Positions 33,235 through 41,816 are shown, counted from the first letter of the stretch. The stretch: DNA of 64,000 nt from Bryobacterales bacterium (GCA_016789905.1 JAEUQC010000166.1:1-64000), one strand, 5' to 3'. Translations and numbers: made by a program. Notes: generated by a model not told the origin, from the sequence alone.

Positions 33235-34488
33235 ATGGAAGTTCTGCACATCACGGATCCGCAATCTCTATCGTTTCTATCGTTCACACGATCCGCCGGA
33301 GTTCTCTTCTTTCTACCGATCGAAGGGACTCCGGCGGAGTCGCTATTGGATCATGTTCACGCGTCGCAGCCGAACGTTCCTGTAGCGTTTTACCGGGAAA
33401 ACGGCCCCGCCAACGAAGCCATACGCCTGCTTCGGCTCGGCGCCGCCGAGTATTTTGACGATCTTGCCTCCGCCCAGGCCTGGCAGCCCCGCGCCGCCGT
33501 GGCGCACACCGCCGAACCGTGGCGCGCCTTCCTGATCGGCGAGAGCCCGGCCATGAACCCGGTGTTCGACACCATCCGCATCCTGGGGCCCCGCCGGAGC
33601 ACGGTGCTGATTCAGGGTGAAACCGGTACGGGAAAGGAAATGGTGGCGCGGGCGCTCCACGCCGCCAGCACTCGGGCCGGGGCGCCCATTGTCTCCGTCA
33701 ACTGCACCGCGCTTCCGGACACGCTGCTGGAAGCGGAGCTGTTCGGCCATACCCGTGGCGCGTTCACCGGAGCCATGCAGGCACGCGTCGGCAGGTTCGA
33801 ACAGGCCCAGCGCGGCACCATCTTTCTGGACGAAATCGGTGATCTGCCCTTTGAAATCCAGGCCAAGCTCCTGCGCGTGCTACAGGAGCGGGAATGCCAG
33901 CGGCTGGGGAGCGGAGAAACCGTCAAACTCGATGTCCGCGTGATCGCCGCCACCAACGCCGAACTTGAACATCGGATTGAACACGGGAAGTTCCGCGAGG
34001 ATCTTTACTACCGCTTGAATGTCGTGCCGATCCACATTCCGCCGTTGCGTGACCGCTCGCAGGACATTCCACTACTGGTGGATCATTTCCTGGAAAAGAT
34101 ATGCCAAGCCGAAAACCTCCCGCCGAAGAAGGTGTATGCCGAGACCTTGGAAGCGCTGAAGAGCTACGCCTGGCCGGGCAACGTTCGACAGTTGGAGAAC
34201 GCCGTGGAACGCGCGGTGATCCTTAGCGGGGAACGGGAGACGCTCCACCCGGCGGACTTTTCGCTGCCGCGCGCGGCGCAAACTGAACGTGTGGTCGCGT
34301 CGGCGCCTGTCCCGGTGCCCGAAAGCGGCTTGGACCTGCAGCAGACGGTCCAGAAGCTCGAACGAGCGCTTATCGAACAGGCGCTGCGCCGCACGGGCGG
34401 CAATAAGAGCCAGGCGGCCGATATTCTCGGCATGAAACGAACCACGCTCACCGCCAAAATGAAGGTTTTGGAAGCGGTGGCCGTTTAG
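33235..34488 (+). CDS. Sigma-54-dependent activator (NtrC-type AAA+ and Fis HTH) with a degenerate receiver-like N-terminus
   Basis: 417 aa. Residues 1-90 have a receiver-like alternation (AGVLFFLPIEG, VPVAFYRENG, EAIRLLRLGAAEYFDD) but no phospho-acceptor aspartate where it is expected. AAA+ domain about 98-330: Walker A GETGTGKE (128-135), sigma-54 contact loop GAFTGA (175-180), Walker B GTIFLDEIGDL, R-finger region. C-terminal Fis-type HTH (GGNKSQAADILGMKRTTLTA). It opens sigma-54 promoters; the trigger must be something other than Asp phosphorylation. It follows the TonB/beta-helix genes and is their likely regulator. Confidence 0.93.
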   Translation: MEVLHITDPQSLSFLSFTRSAGVLFFLPIEGTPAESLLDHVHASQPNVPVAFYRENGPANEAIRLLRLGAAEYFDDLASAQAWQPRAAVAHTAEPWRAFLIGESPAMNPVFDTIRILGPRRSTVLIQGETGTGKEMVARALHAASTRAGAPIVSVNCTALPDTLLEAELFGHTRGAFTGAMQARVGRFEQAQRGTIFLDEIGDLPFEIQAKLLRVLQERECQRLGSGETVKLDVRVIAATNAELEHRIEHGKFREDLYYRLNVVPIHIPPLRDRSQDIPLLVDHFLEKICQAENLPPKKVYAETLEALKSYAWPGNVRQLENAVERAVILSGERETLHPADFSLPRAAQTERVVASAPVPVPESGLDLQQTVQKLERALIEQALRRTGGNKSQAADILGMKRTTLTAKMKVLEAVAV

Positions 34489-34493
34489 GGGCG

Positions 34494-35930
34494 CTAACGC
34501 TTCAACGGATCTTCAATCCACGGTGGCGTTCCAGCCATCAGGTGCGCCAGTTCGGGCTCCAGGCGCTCCATGGCGCATTTCATCTCCCAGGCCAGTTTGC
34601 GGTAGCTGAAATGTCCCTTCACGCCGCTTCGCACTCTGGCGATGTACTCCGCCTCGGCGAAGTCCATCTTGAAAAGAAACCGGTTGCGCGCGCCGAACGG
34701 AAGCAGATAGTCCGATCCGGGCGCCGGCAGCGATTTCACGGTCGCCAGCGCGGAATCCATCGCCCGGCGGTAGGTTTCTTCCATCCCCGAAGCCGTTACG
34801 GCGTCCGGCACATCGTAGCCCAGCGCGCCCGAATACGCCTGCCGGTACTGCTGGCAGCGGCGATGGCGGTGGAAATCGCGATAGGCGCCCACGTCCATTA
34901 CCATGTCGTAGCAATAGAGGTTGCCGCGGAACTCGCGCAGCAGATCGTCGCGCCGCGTCCGGCTCCGCACGGCCGCGTCCAGCACTTCCGCCCGCACCGC
35001 CGCCGAAACGCCAGTCGCCCACTCATAGAGCGCCCGGAACGGCCAGTCGCAAACCGGATAGAGCAGCGTGGCCACAATGTCGGCTACCGTATCCGTCGGC
35101 TTCAATAGATCCACCGCTTCGCCGGTTGCATCGCCGAACGAACCCAGGTTCTGCGATGCCCAAATCCGCAAATCCTCCCGGGATTGGCGCAAGTGTTCGT
35201 CGGCGGTGCAGTATTTCGCGAGTGTTGGCGCCAGCGGCTCCACCGGAGCGTCCAAATCCCACTTGCAACCCGGTTCGGCGGCGCAAGCGGCGGCAATTTC
35301 GTCACCTATCGCGCGCATTTCGGCGTACGGAGACGCCTTTAAGCGCTGAATCTGCTTCTCCAGCGTGCGAATAGAGGTGACTTGACCAACGTTTGTGGGT
35401 ACACCCCAGAAAAGCAGGTACCGGGCCACGTCGAACGCCCGGGCGGCGATGTTTCGTTGGTAGGCGTCCGGTTTCATCTCTTCCGGCCGGGGCAGTTGTT
35501 CGCTCAAGTAGGCAAACGCCGCGTCATGCACTTCCCGGTAGGCCGCCAGCAGCGCCTGGCCGCCGGCTTCATAGGTTGCCGCGTCAACGGGGGTAAACTC
35601 CGCCGGCGTAACGAATCCAGACTTCCCAAAGTCTTGATAACGCGAGCTTTTTGCCTGCCCATCCCACAACTGTTCGTCTTCCACCTCGGCGGCTGCGAGC
35701 TCGGAAATGCCCTCAAAACACATCACAATGTGGCCCAGATCGGCGATGGAGGCGTGACCGTACTGGAAATAGAAGCTTTCCAGAAACCTGGACGAATCAT
35801 GCGTGCGGACCCACGCCAGCGATTCGACGATGGAGTCCGCCGAACGGCTATACCGCGCCAGCGCGTACGCGCTTTTCTCCGGCGGCATCGGAGCGATGGC
35901 TAACACCTGCCTATTTACGCGATCAGGCAT
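34494..35930 (-). CDS. thyX: Double-length ThyX-like FAD-dependent thymidylate synthase
   Basis: 478 aa from the ATG at 35930, preceded by GTGGAG. ThyX methylates dUMP with CH2-THF and NADPH using FAD; usual subunits are about 220-250 aa. Two ThyX-like halves are seen. The first has QYGHASIADLGHIVMCFEGI followed by VEDEQLWDGQAKSSRYQDF where the RHR motif should be. The second has RDFHRHRRCQQYRQAYSGAL, a variant of RHRxxSxxxxSxR. It is divergent from dut, which makes its substrate dUMP. Family membership is good; catalytic activity is likely but not certain. Confidence 0.82.
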   Translation of the reverse strand: MPDRVNRQVLAIAPMPPEKSAYALARYSRSADSIVESLAWVRTHDSSRFLESFYFQYGHASIADLGHIVMCFEGISELAAAEVEDEQLWDGQAKSSRYQDFGKSGFVTPAEFTPVDAATYEAGGQALLAAYREVHDAAFAYLSEQLPRPEEMKPDAYQRNIAARAFDVARYLLFWGVPTNVGQVTSIRTLEKQIQRLKASPYAEMRAIGDEIAAACAAEPGCKWDLDAPVEPLAPTLAKYCTADEHLRQSREDLRIWASQNLGSFGDATGEAVDLLKPTDTVADIVATLLYPVCDWPFRALYEWATGVSAAVRAEVLDAAVRSRTRRDDLLREFRGNLYCYDMVMDVGAYRDFHRHRRCQQYRQAYSGALGYDVPDAVTASGMEETYRRAMDSALATVKSLPAPGSDYLLPFGARNRFLFKMDFAEAEYIARVRSGVKGHFSYRKLAWEMKCAMERLEPELAHLMAGTPPWIEDPLKR

Positions 35931-35950
35931 ACTGGAATCTCCACTTTCCA

Positions 35951-36382
35951 ATGATACTTCGCATTCGTAAACTACACCCCGACGCTGTGATCCCCAAGTA
36001 TGCTCATGGCCCGGACGAAGACGCCGGCATGGACCTGTTCTCAGTTGCCGACGCGCTGCTGGAGCCCAATATCCCCCAGGCGGTGCCCACCGGCCTATCC
36101 ATTGAACTTCCGCCCGGCTTTGAGGCCCAGATTCGTCCTCGGTCCGGTCTTGCTTTCAAACACGCCATCAGTGTTCCCAACAGCCCGGGCACCATTGACC
36201 CCGGTTACCGCGGGGAGGTGAAGGTCATTCTCATCAACCTCGGCCGTCAGGCGTACCAGGTAACTAAGGGCGACCGTATCGCGCAGATGGTGGTGGCGCG
36301 GTATGAGGCAGTCGAGATTGAGGAAGGCGACCTGTCGGATTCCACACGCGGCGCCGGCGGGTTCGGTTCCTCCGGCCGTTAG
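35951..36382 (+). CDS. dut: Deoxyuridine 5'-triphosphate nucleotidohydrolase (dUTPase)
   Basis: 143 aa. All five trimeric-dUTPase motifs are present: DAGMDLFS, PRSGLA, GTIDPGYRGEV, GDRIAQMVV and RGAGGFGSSGR. It hydrolyses dUTP to dUMP and pyrophosphate, keeping uracil out of DNA and supplying dUMP to ThyX. The ATG at 35951 gives the standard length; a longer upstream frame would run backwards through thyX and is rejected. The divergent gap to thyX is 20 bases. A minus-strand TATCAT (35956-35951) that could serve thyX overlaps the dut start codon. Confidence 0.95.
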   Translation: MILRIRKLHPDAVIPKYAHGPDEDAGMDLFSVADALLEPNIPQAVPTGLSIELPPGFEAQIRPRSGLAFKHAISVPNSPGTIDPGYRGEVKVILINLGRQAYQVTKGDRIAQMVVARYEAVEIEEGDLSDSTRGAGGFGSSGR

Positions 36383-36394
36383 CGGGGAGCACGC

Positions 36395-36871
36395 TCACCG
36401 TTTGGGGGCCGGATTGGCCTTGTCCTGACGCACGATGGTCATGCCGACCGAAAACACGAGTATTCCTGCCAGTGTAATGGCCACGAACTTGCCGAAAGTC
36501 GCGGCGTTGTAGCCTTTGAAGGGCTGAATGCGGTCCGGGTGTTCGGCGTCGGTGTAGAACTCATAGGTTTGGCCGGTTGTGTAATGCTTGCCGCGATAGG
36601 CATCGCGCGCCTCCGCCTCCGTGGCGGCGCGCACCGGCGTGGTGATGTTCGTGCGCTGCTCACCATCGGCGGTGGTCCACTTCAGTTGCAGCCGGAACGC
36701 GTACATCCCCTGCTGGCTGTAGGCGATGTCGTTCCCCACCACCTGGGCCATCAGCCGTCCACTGCGCTGCAGATCCAGGTGCGGCCCCATGATCCCAATC
36801 AGCCCCATACCCGTCAAAAACAGGCCCAAATACGTGAACATCTTCCCCAGGACGCGTCTGCTCGGCTTCAT
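36395..36871 (-). CDS. DUF3592-type membrane protein
   Basis: 158 aa from the ATG at 36871 (an ATG at 36916 would add 15 residues). Two membrane helices bracket a beta-domain: FTYLGLFLTGMGLIGIMGP near the N-terminus and FGKFVAITLAGILVFSVGM near the C-terminus. Between them are YEFYTDAEHPDRIQPFKGYN and KWTTADGEQRTNITTP. The two-helix/beta-sandwich layout and the Y-x-P-x-x-P-x-x-I-x-P-like motif fit DUF3592. Function unknown. Convergent with dut, divergent from the SPFH gene. Confidence 0.75.
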   Translation of the reverse strand: MKPSRRVLGKMFTYLGLFLTGMGLIGIMGPHLDLQRSGRLMAQVVGNDIAYSQQGMYAFRLQLKWTTADGEQRTNITTPVRAATEAEARDAYRGKHYTTGQTYEFYTDAEHPDRIQPFKGYNAATFGKFVAITLAGILVFSVGMTIVRQDKANPAPKR

Positions 36872-36987
36872 AAACCCAACCCCCAGTATGGCCCATTCCG
36901 TATTTGTCCGATTCATGGAACTTCGGTGAACGCGTCCGAGTATTTCCGTATGTAAGTTGTTTACCTCCGCAACCAGCGGCGGTCGCT

Positions 36988-38898
36988 ATGTTGACCCTAA
37001 CCATTGCTGTACTCGCTGTATTTTTTATAGTTGCCGGGATTTTGACTCTCCTTTCCCTGCATCGCATCGGCCCTACAGAAGTGGGCCTTGTAACGCGCCG
37101 CTTTTCCCAACGGCGCTTGACCGACGACAACCCCATCGCCTTCCAGGGCGAAGCCGGCTACCAGGCCGATCTGCTCATGCCCGGAATCCGGTTCAAGTTC
37201 TGTCTGCTCTATAGCGTGGAAAAGTACCCCTGGGTGCAGATTCCGGCCGGCCAGATCGGCGTCGTGATCGCCCAGATTGGCGAACCGCTGCCGAATGGCG
37301 CGAAATCCGCGCGGTATCGAAAGGAATTCGCGCAGTTTACCGACCTTTCCGCCTTCGTCAAGAACGGCGGCCAGAAGGGTGTTCAGCGCCCCGTGCTCGC
37401 GCCTGGCACCACGCTTCCCATGCACCCCGTGGCGTTCCTGGTGATCACGCGGGATCGCGTATACGGCATTCCGGTATCGGAACAGATTCAGGGCAAAGGC
37501 CCGCTGACGGCGGCCAGTTTTGGCCTGATGCCGGACGATCTTGAGGTGGTCCGCATTGAGCATGACCCCCGCTCCCAGCACGACATGATCGGCATTGTCA
37601 CTGTTTTCGAGGGCGATCCGCTCGCCTCCGGTGACATCGCCTCCCGCATCGGCGGCTATGCCGACGTGGCCGCGCTGGAACAAGGCAACGCCGTGGACGC
37701 CGAGATCATCGAACGCCTGCTATCGAGCAAGAACGATCTCCACAACAGCTATCAGGACTTCCAGTCGTTCCTCGATCAGAATGGCCGCATTGGATTGCAG
37801 CACGACCCGCTGCTCTATGGCGCCTATAACCTGAATCCGTTTCTGGTGCGCGTGGAGCGCGTGCCGATGCTGCTTGTTGAACAGGGCCAGGTGGCGGTCA
37901 TCAAGTCGTATGTTGGCCTGCCTACGGCCGACACTTCGGGGACGGAGTTTAAGTTCGGCACGCTGGTGCGGCCGGGCCATCGCGGCATCTGGCAGGAGCC
38001 TCTGCGTACCGGCAAGTACCCTTTGAATCCCTACTGCTACAAGGCGGAGCTGGTGCCGACGGCCATCCTCACGCTGAACTGGGCGGAACGGGTGAGCGCG
38101 GCGCACAAGCTGGACGCCAAGCTCGAATCCATCGTTGCCAAAAGCAGCGAAGGCTTCGTTTTCAAGATGGATTTGCAGGTGCAGATCCATGTGCCGGACG
38201 CCCGGGCCCCGCGGGTCATCTCGACGGTGGGAACGATCAATAATCTGATTGACGAGGTGCTGCAGGCCGCCGTTGGCAATCACTTCCGGGATACGCTGCA
38301 ATCGATGCCGGCGGTTAAATTCATTGAGACGCGGCAGCAGGTGCAGCGTTCGGCCTATGACCGCATCCGGCAGCAGTTGGAGGCGTATTTTGTCGAGACG
38401 CGCGGCGTCTACATACAGGACGTGATTCTGCCGCAGGACCTGGTGGCCGTGCTGACGCAGCGCGAGATCGCCAAGCAGGAGATTGCGACCTTTGAACAGC
38501 AGAAACAGGCGCAGTTGCAGCGCATTGAAACCGAGCAGGCCCGTGGAACGGCCGATATGCAGGCCGATCTGGCGAAATCGAAGGTAGGGGTGACGATCCG
38601 GACCAACAATGCCAATGCCCGGAAGGCGGAGGCGGAGGGCGAATCGTTCTACATTGAACAGACCGGCAAGGCGAAAGGCGCGGAGGTTCGCGCGGTGGGC
38701 CTGGCGAAGGCGGAGGGCTTCACCAAACAGGTGGAAGCGCTGGGGCCGAACGCCACGCTGCTGGTGAACGCGATTGACTCGCTGTCCAAATCCGGCACGC
38801 CGATTGTTCCCAACATCCTGGTAACGGGCGGCGGCGGCACGCTGGAGGCGCTGGCGGCCAGCCTGCTGAAGCACGTTCCGTCCATCGCCAAACAGTAA
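36988..38898 (+). CDS. SPFH/band-7 (flotillin-like) membrane protein
   Basis: 636 aa from the ATG at 36988. One N-terminal helix (LTLTIAVLAVFFIVAGILTLL), an SPFH core with GPTEVGLVTRRF and FKMDLQVQIHVPDARAPRVI, then a long coiled coil rich in E/K/Q (about 490-570: LTQREIAKQEIATFEQQKQA). A small C-terminal hydrophobic domain follows (GPNATLLVNAIDSL). Flotillin-like proteins scaffold membrane microdomains. The insertion of about 200 residues before the SPFH core (SEQIQGKGPLTAASFGLMP) makes it longer than usual. The upstream 71 bases show no strong promoter. Confidence 0.85.
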   Translation: MLTLTIAVLAVFFIVAGILTLLSLHRIGPTEVGLVTRRFSQRRLTDDNPIAFQGEAGYQADLLMPGIRFKFCLLYSVEKYPWVQIPAGQIGVVIAQIGEPLPNGAKSARYRKEFAQFTDLSAFVKNGGQKGVQRPVLAPGTTLPMHPVAFLVITRDRVYGIPVSEQIQGKGPLTAASFGLMPDDLEVVRIEHDPRSQHDMIGIVTVFEGDPLASGDIASRIGGYADVAALEQGNAVDAEIIERLLSSKNDLHNSYQDFQSFLDQNGRIGLQHDPLLYGAYNLNPFLVRVERVPMLLVEQGQVAVIKSYVGLPTADTSGTEFKFGTLVRPGHRGIWQEPLRTGKYPLNPYCYKAELVPTAILTLNWAERVSAAHKLDAKLESIVAKSSEGFVFKMDLQVQIHVPDARAPRVISTVGTINNLIDEVLQAAVGNHFRDTLQSMPAVKFIETRQQVQRSAYDRIRQQLEAYFVETRGVYIQDVILPQDLVAVLTQREIAKQEIATFEQQKQAQLQRIETEQARGTADMQADLAKSKVGVTIRTNNANARKAEAEGESFYIEQTGKAKGAEVRAVGLAKAEGFTKQVEALGPNATLLVNAIDSLSKSGTPIVPNILVTGGGGTLEALAASLLKHVPSIAKQ

Positions 38899-38919
38899 CC
38901 GGGAATGGCTATTTCCCGG
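38899..38919. terminator. Terminator-like hairpin between convergent SPFH and DMT genes
   Basis: Arms CCGGGAA (38899-38905) and TTCCCGG (38913-38919), 7-base loop. It starts directly after the SPFH stop and its right side overlaps the last codons of the DMT-fusion gene. No U-tract on either strand, so intrinsic termination would be weak. Confidence 0.4.
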
Positions 38920-39397
38920 CCAACAGGTCGTAGCGCATCAACCAGCCGGCGGCGTCGAAATCCTCCTTCGCCGCCGGCGCGGCCATCTCCCGTGCCTCCT
39001 TCCAACGGCCCTGCCGGAACAGCACGCGCGCGAGCAACCCGCGCGCCGGCATCTCATAAGGCGTTTCCAATAGCTCCTCCAGCACGGCGGCGGCGGCGCT
39101 GTTCTGCTCCGTCATCACCAGCGCCGCCGCCCAGAACAGGCGGGCGTCGTCCCGGCCGTCGTCATAATCCACCACTTCCGCGAACGCCGGCACCGCGTAG
39201 TGAAACTGCCGCCGCCGGTAGAAAACGAACGCTGCGCGAAACTGAATTTCCGCCTCATCTTCGGTCGCATCCGTCCGCAGGACCGGCGCGGCCGGCGGCA
39301 CGGCGACGCGTAAATCGGCAAAGCGGTCCTTTGCAGGCGGAGGATACATGGGCCTTTCGGCGGAGCAACCCGTCAAGCACAGCACCCCCAGCACCAT
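38909..39397 (-). CDS. Possible separate lipoprotein from an internal in-frame start
   Basis: The ATG at 39397, inside the DMT gene and in the same frame, would give 162 aa beginning MVLGVLCLTGC with the acylated cysteine at residue 11, a textbook lipoprotein signal though with few basic residues before it. No clear ribosome site precedes it. Listed as an alternative product of the same DNA, not as an extra gene. Confidence 0.35.
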   Translation of the reverse strand: MVLGVLCLTGCSAERPMYPPPAKDRFADLRVAVPPAAPVLRTDATEDEAEIQFRAAFVFYRRRQFHYAVPAFAEVVDYDDGRDDARLFWAAALVMTEQNSAAAAVLEELLETPYEMPARGLLARVLFRQGRWKEAREMAAPAAKEDFDAAGWLMRYDLLAGK

Positions 39398-40207
39398 GAT
39401 TACCGCGCCAACAAGCCTGCGGCCCGGCTGCCTTTCCCCCAGGAATTTTGCCCCGAGCAGCGCCCCCAGCACAATGCTGATCTCGCGCAACGGCGCCACA
39501 CGGTGCAGCGGCGCCAGGGTTAGCGCCGTCAAAACCAGTATGTAGCTGAGCGGGTTGAGCGCCCCGATCAGCACCAGGCGCGCTCGCTCCTCCTTCCAAA
39601 CGCGCCGTGTATCGTCCCACCGCCGCAGCGCCAGCGGCGCCAACACCAGTGCCCGCGACACATCCGTCGTCCACTCCATCATCACCGGCGGCAGGTGCAG
39701 CCCGGAAACCGCGTATTTATCCCACAAGCTGTAAATGCCAATCAAGGCGCCCGTCGCCATGCCCCACGTCGCCGCCACTCCCACTCCTTCTCCTCCGCGC
39801 AGGAAGAACAGCACGCCGCCGCTGATGAGACCAATGCCCGCCCAGGCCATCATGGAAGGCGATTCGCCGTACAAAGCCAGTGCTCCCAGCGTTGCCACCA
39901 GCGGCCCGGAGCCCCGCGCGATGGGGTAGACCAACGACAATTCCCCATGCCGGTAGGCCTGTTGCAGGCAGACGAAATACGCCAACTGCCAAAAACAGCT
40001 CCCGGCAAGCGAACCTGCCTCGCGCCAGCCGATCCGCCCCCACTCCGCCGCATACTCCCCTAGCGACCACGGCGCGTACACGAGCGTGCCCACGCAGGAA
40101 TATATCCACACCACCTCCATGCCACCGCGCACCCGCTTGGCCAACAAATTCCAAGTCGCATGGATACACGCCGCCGTCAATACTAGGAACAGCGCGTGCG
40201 AGGGCAT
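38909..40207 (-). CDS. EamA/DMT-family permease fused in frame to a lipobox-bearing TPR-like domain
   Basis: 432 aa from the ATG at 40207 (MPSHALFLVLTAACIHATWN). Residues 1-285 form ten helices with two EamA repeats (TWNLLAKR, LSLVYPIARGSGPLVATLG, HRVAPLREISIVLGALLGAK). The last helix reads MVLGVLCLTGC and continues without a stop into SAERPMYPPP and a soluble 150-residue part with TPR-like helices (AEIQFRAAFVFYRRRQFHYA, FWAAALVMTEQNSAAAAVLE). LTGC is a good lipobox, so an internal ATG at 39397 could instead start a separate lipoprotein. DMT proteins export small metabolites; the substrate here is unknown. Confidence 0.82.
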   Translation of the reverse strand: MPSHALFLVLTAACIHATWNLLAKRVRGGMEVVWIYSCVGTLVYAPWSLGEYAAEWGRIGWREAGSLAGSCFWQLAYFVCLQQAYRHGELSLVYPIARGSGPLVATLGALALYGESPSMMAWAGIGLISGGVLFFLRGGEGVGVAATWGMATGALIGIYSLWDKYAVSGLHLPPVMMEWTTDVSRALVLAPLALRRWDDTRRVWKEERARLVLIGALNPLSYILVLTALTLAPLHRVAPLREISIVLGALLGAKFLGERQPGRRLVGAVIMVLGVLCLTGCSAERPMYPPPAKDRFADLRVAVPPAAPVLRTDATEDEAEIQFRAAFVFYRRRQFHYAVPAFAEVVDYDDGRDDARLFWAAALVMTEQNSAAAAVLEELLETPYEMPARGLLARVLFRQGRWKEAREMAAPAAKEDFDAAGWLMRYDLLAGK

Positions 40208-40235
40208 TTTTCTATCTTCGCCGACAATAAACACT

Positions 40236-40844
40236 ATGAGCAGCGAAAACCGTTTCCACGATCCCAACATCACGTTGTCGCGGATCTATACGCGCACCGG
40301 CGACGAAGGCCATACCGCCCTGGTTGGCGGACAGCGGGTGCCCAAAGACGCCCTGCGGATAGAGGCGTATGGCGCCGTGGATGAGTTGAACGCAGCCATT
40401 GGGCTTGCCATTACCTCCATTCCCGAGGGCTCCCCGCCCCTGCGCCTGCTGGCGGCGCGGCTCACCCGCGTGCAACATGAGCTGTTCAACCTGGGTTCGT
40501 TGCTCGCCACGGAGGCCGCCGACCTGCGTCCCGGCCAACCTGTGATCACGGCCGCGGAAGTCACCCGCCTGGAACAGGAGATGGACGAGGCTAACGCCGT
40601 GCTGGAACCCCTCAAAAGTTTCGTTCTTCCCGGCGGCGGAAGACTGAACGCCGAACTTCACCTGTGCCGCACCATCTGCCGCCGCGCCGAACGCCGGACG
40701 GTTACCCTCACTTTCCAGGAGACTACCCCTCCGGAGGCGGTTCGATACCTCAATCGGTTGAGCGACGCGCTGTTCGTCTGGAGCCGTTTAGCCAGCAAAC
40801 TGATGCGCCAGCCGGAAACGCTCTGGCAGCCGAATCAGGGTTAA
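40236..40844 (+). CDS. PduO-type cob(I)alamin adenosyltransferase
   Basis: 202 aa from the ATG at 40236. It transfers adenosyl from ATP to cob(I)alamin to give coenzyme B12. N-terminal nucleotide motif SRIYTRTGDEGHTALVGGQRV is present (in parts: YTRTGDEG, ALVGG), then YGAVDELNAAIGLA, FVLPGGGRLNAELHLCRTIC RRAERR in order, and YLNRLSDALFVWSRL. Five-helix bundle length is right. The 28-base divergent gap to the DMT gene has no strong promoter. No B12-dependent enzyme is adjacent. Confidence 0.93.
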   Translation: MSSENRFHDPNITLSRIYTRTGDEGHTALVGGQRVPKDALRIEAYGAVDELNAAIGLAITSIPEGSPPLRLLAARLTRVQHELFNLGSLLATEAADLRPGQPVITAAEVTRLEQEMDEANAVLEPLKSFVLPGGGRLNAELHLCRTICRRAERRTVTLTFQETTPPEAVRYLNRLSDALFVWSRLASKLMRQPETLWQPNQG

Positions 40845-41002
40845 GTTGTTGAAAAGACGAGTCTGCTAGTACTGAAGCCCGTACGGTTAGTTCTAGGTAC
40901 TGTTTGCAAAAATGTAACCGGGATTGAGTACTAACGCATGAGTGACCGAAACGGGCACGGTCTTGAGAATGAAGTTGTCCCCAAGACACATCGGAACTCA
41001 AA
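40845..41002 (+). promoter_or_regulatory. Leader region of the glycan operon with three GTACT repeats
   Basis: This 158-base gap holds TAGTACT (40867-40873), AGGTACT (40895-40901) and GAGTACT (40926-40932), spaced 28 and 31 bases, in an AT-richer stretch than its surroundings. It is the longest upstream region in the right half and probably contains the promoter of the four-gene operon. No consensus -35/-10 pair stands out. Confidence 0.35.
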
Positions 41003-41767
41003 ATGCCTGGTAGCCTCGTTACCCTTATCATTCCCTGCTACAACGAAATCGACGGATTGCCCCAGTTGATGCGCCGCCTGCACTCGATGCATTCCACGGG
41101 TGAGATGGCGGGTTGGGAAGTGCTCTTCATAAATGACGGGTCGAAAGACGGAACCAAGGAAGCCCTGAATGTCATTGCCAAGGACAATGACTGGGTTCGT
41201 GTGGTCCATCATGACGGGAACAAGGGGCTTGGCGCCGCCGTCCGCACCGGCTTCGCGAATGCAATCGCTCCCGTCGTTTGTACCATGGACAGCGATTGTA
41301 CCTTCGCTCCGGAGACGCTGCCGAAGATGGTGAAAATGCTGAACGAAGGTGCTGACATCGTCACCGCCTCCCCGTGGCATCCGGAGAGCGGCGCCGGGTC
41401 CGTACATCCGGTTCGCAAGATTCTTAGCCAGGGCGCGTCGTGGGTTTATCGCAAGATCCTTAGAAACGATATTCATAGCTTCACTCCCATGCACCGCGCC
41501 TACCGGCGTGAAGTGGTCAAAAAAGTGAAGTTCGAATCCAACGGCTTTGCGGCCATCGCGGAGATCATGGTGCGCGCCATGTTCCATGGGTTCCGCGTGA
41601 AAGAGCTGCCGATGCCGGTGGACCGGCGCCAGTTCGGCGAATCGAAAATCAATATCTATCAATCCATCACCGCGCACCTGTCGCTGATGCGCCTTGCCGG
41701 CTGGACCACCTTTACCATGTGGGCGGACGCGAAACTGGCTGGCGGCCGCTTCGTGATCGAAGAGTAG
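41003..41767 (+). CDS. GT2 glycosyltransferase, dolichyl-/polyprenyl-phosphate-sugar-synthase-like
   Basis: 254 aa. GT-A fold motifs: LIIPCYNEIDGLPQLMRRL, FINDGSKDGT, NKGLGAAVRTGF and the metal-binding MDSDCTFAPET. No C-terminal membrane helices, so it is a soluble or peripheral DPM1-like enzyme that would charge a lipid carrier with a sugar from an NDP-sugar. It heads a same-strand set with an FAD enzyme, a deacetylase and a nitrilase, most simply read as synthesis and tailoring of a surface glycan or glycolipid. Confidence 0.9.
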   Translation: MPGSLVTLIIPCYNEIDGLPQLMRRLHSMHSTGEMAGWEVLFINDGSKDGTKEALNVIAKDNDWVRVVHHDGNKGLGAAVRTGFANAIAPVVCTMDSDCTFAPETLPKMVKMLNEGADIVTASPWHPESGAGSVHPVRKILSQGASWVYRKILRNDIHSFTPMHRAYRREVVKKVKFESNGFAAIAEIMVRAMFHGFRVKELPMPVDRRQFGESKINIYQSITAHLSLMRLAGWTTFTMWADAKLAGGRFVIEE

Positions 41768-41816
41768 TTCAAAGATATTTCCCTTTAGACGAAAAGAATA
41801 GGAAGGCTGGATCATA

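Noticed and set aside
34489..34493. Terminator between the sigma-54 activator and thyX
   Set aside because: Only 5 bases separate the stops and no stable stem was found; the short GCGCTAACGC symmetry is too weak.
35651..35950. Longer upstream start for dut
   Set aside because: The added 100 codons run antisense through thyX; the standard dUTPase length and motifs start at 35951.
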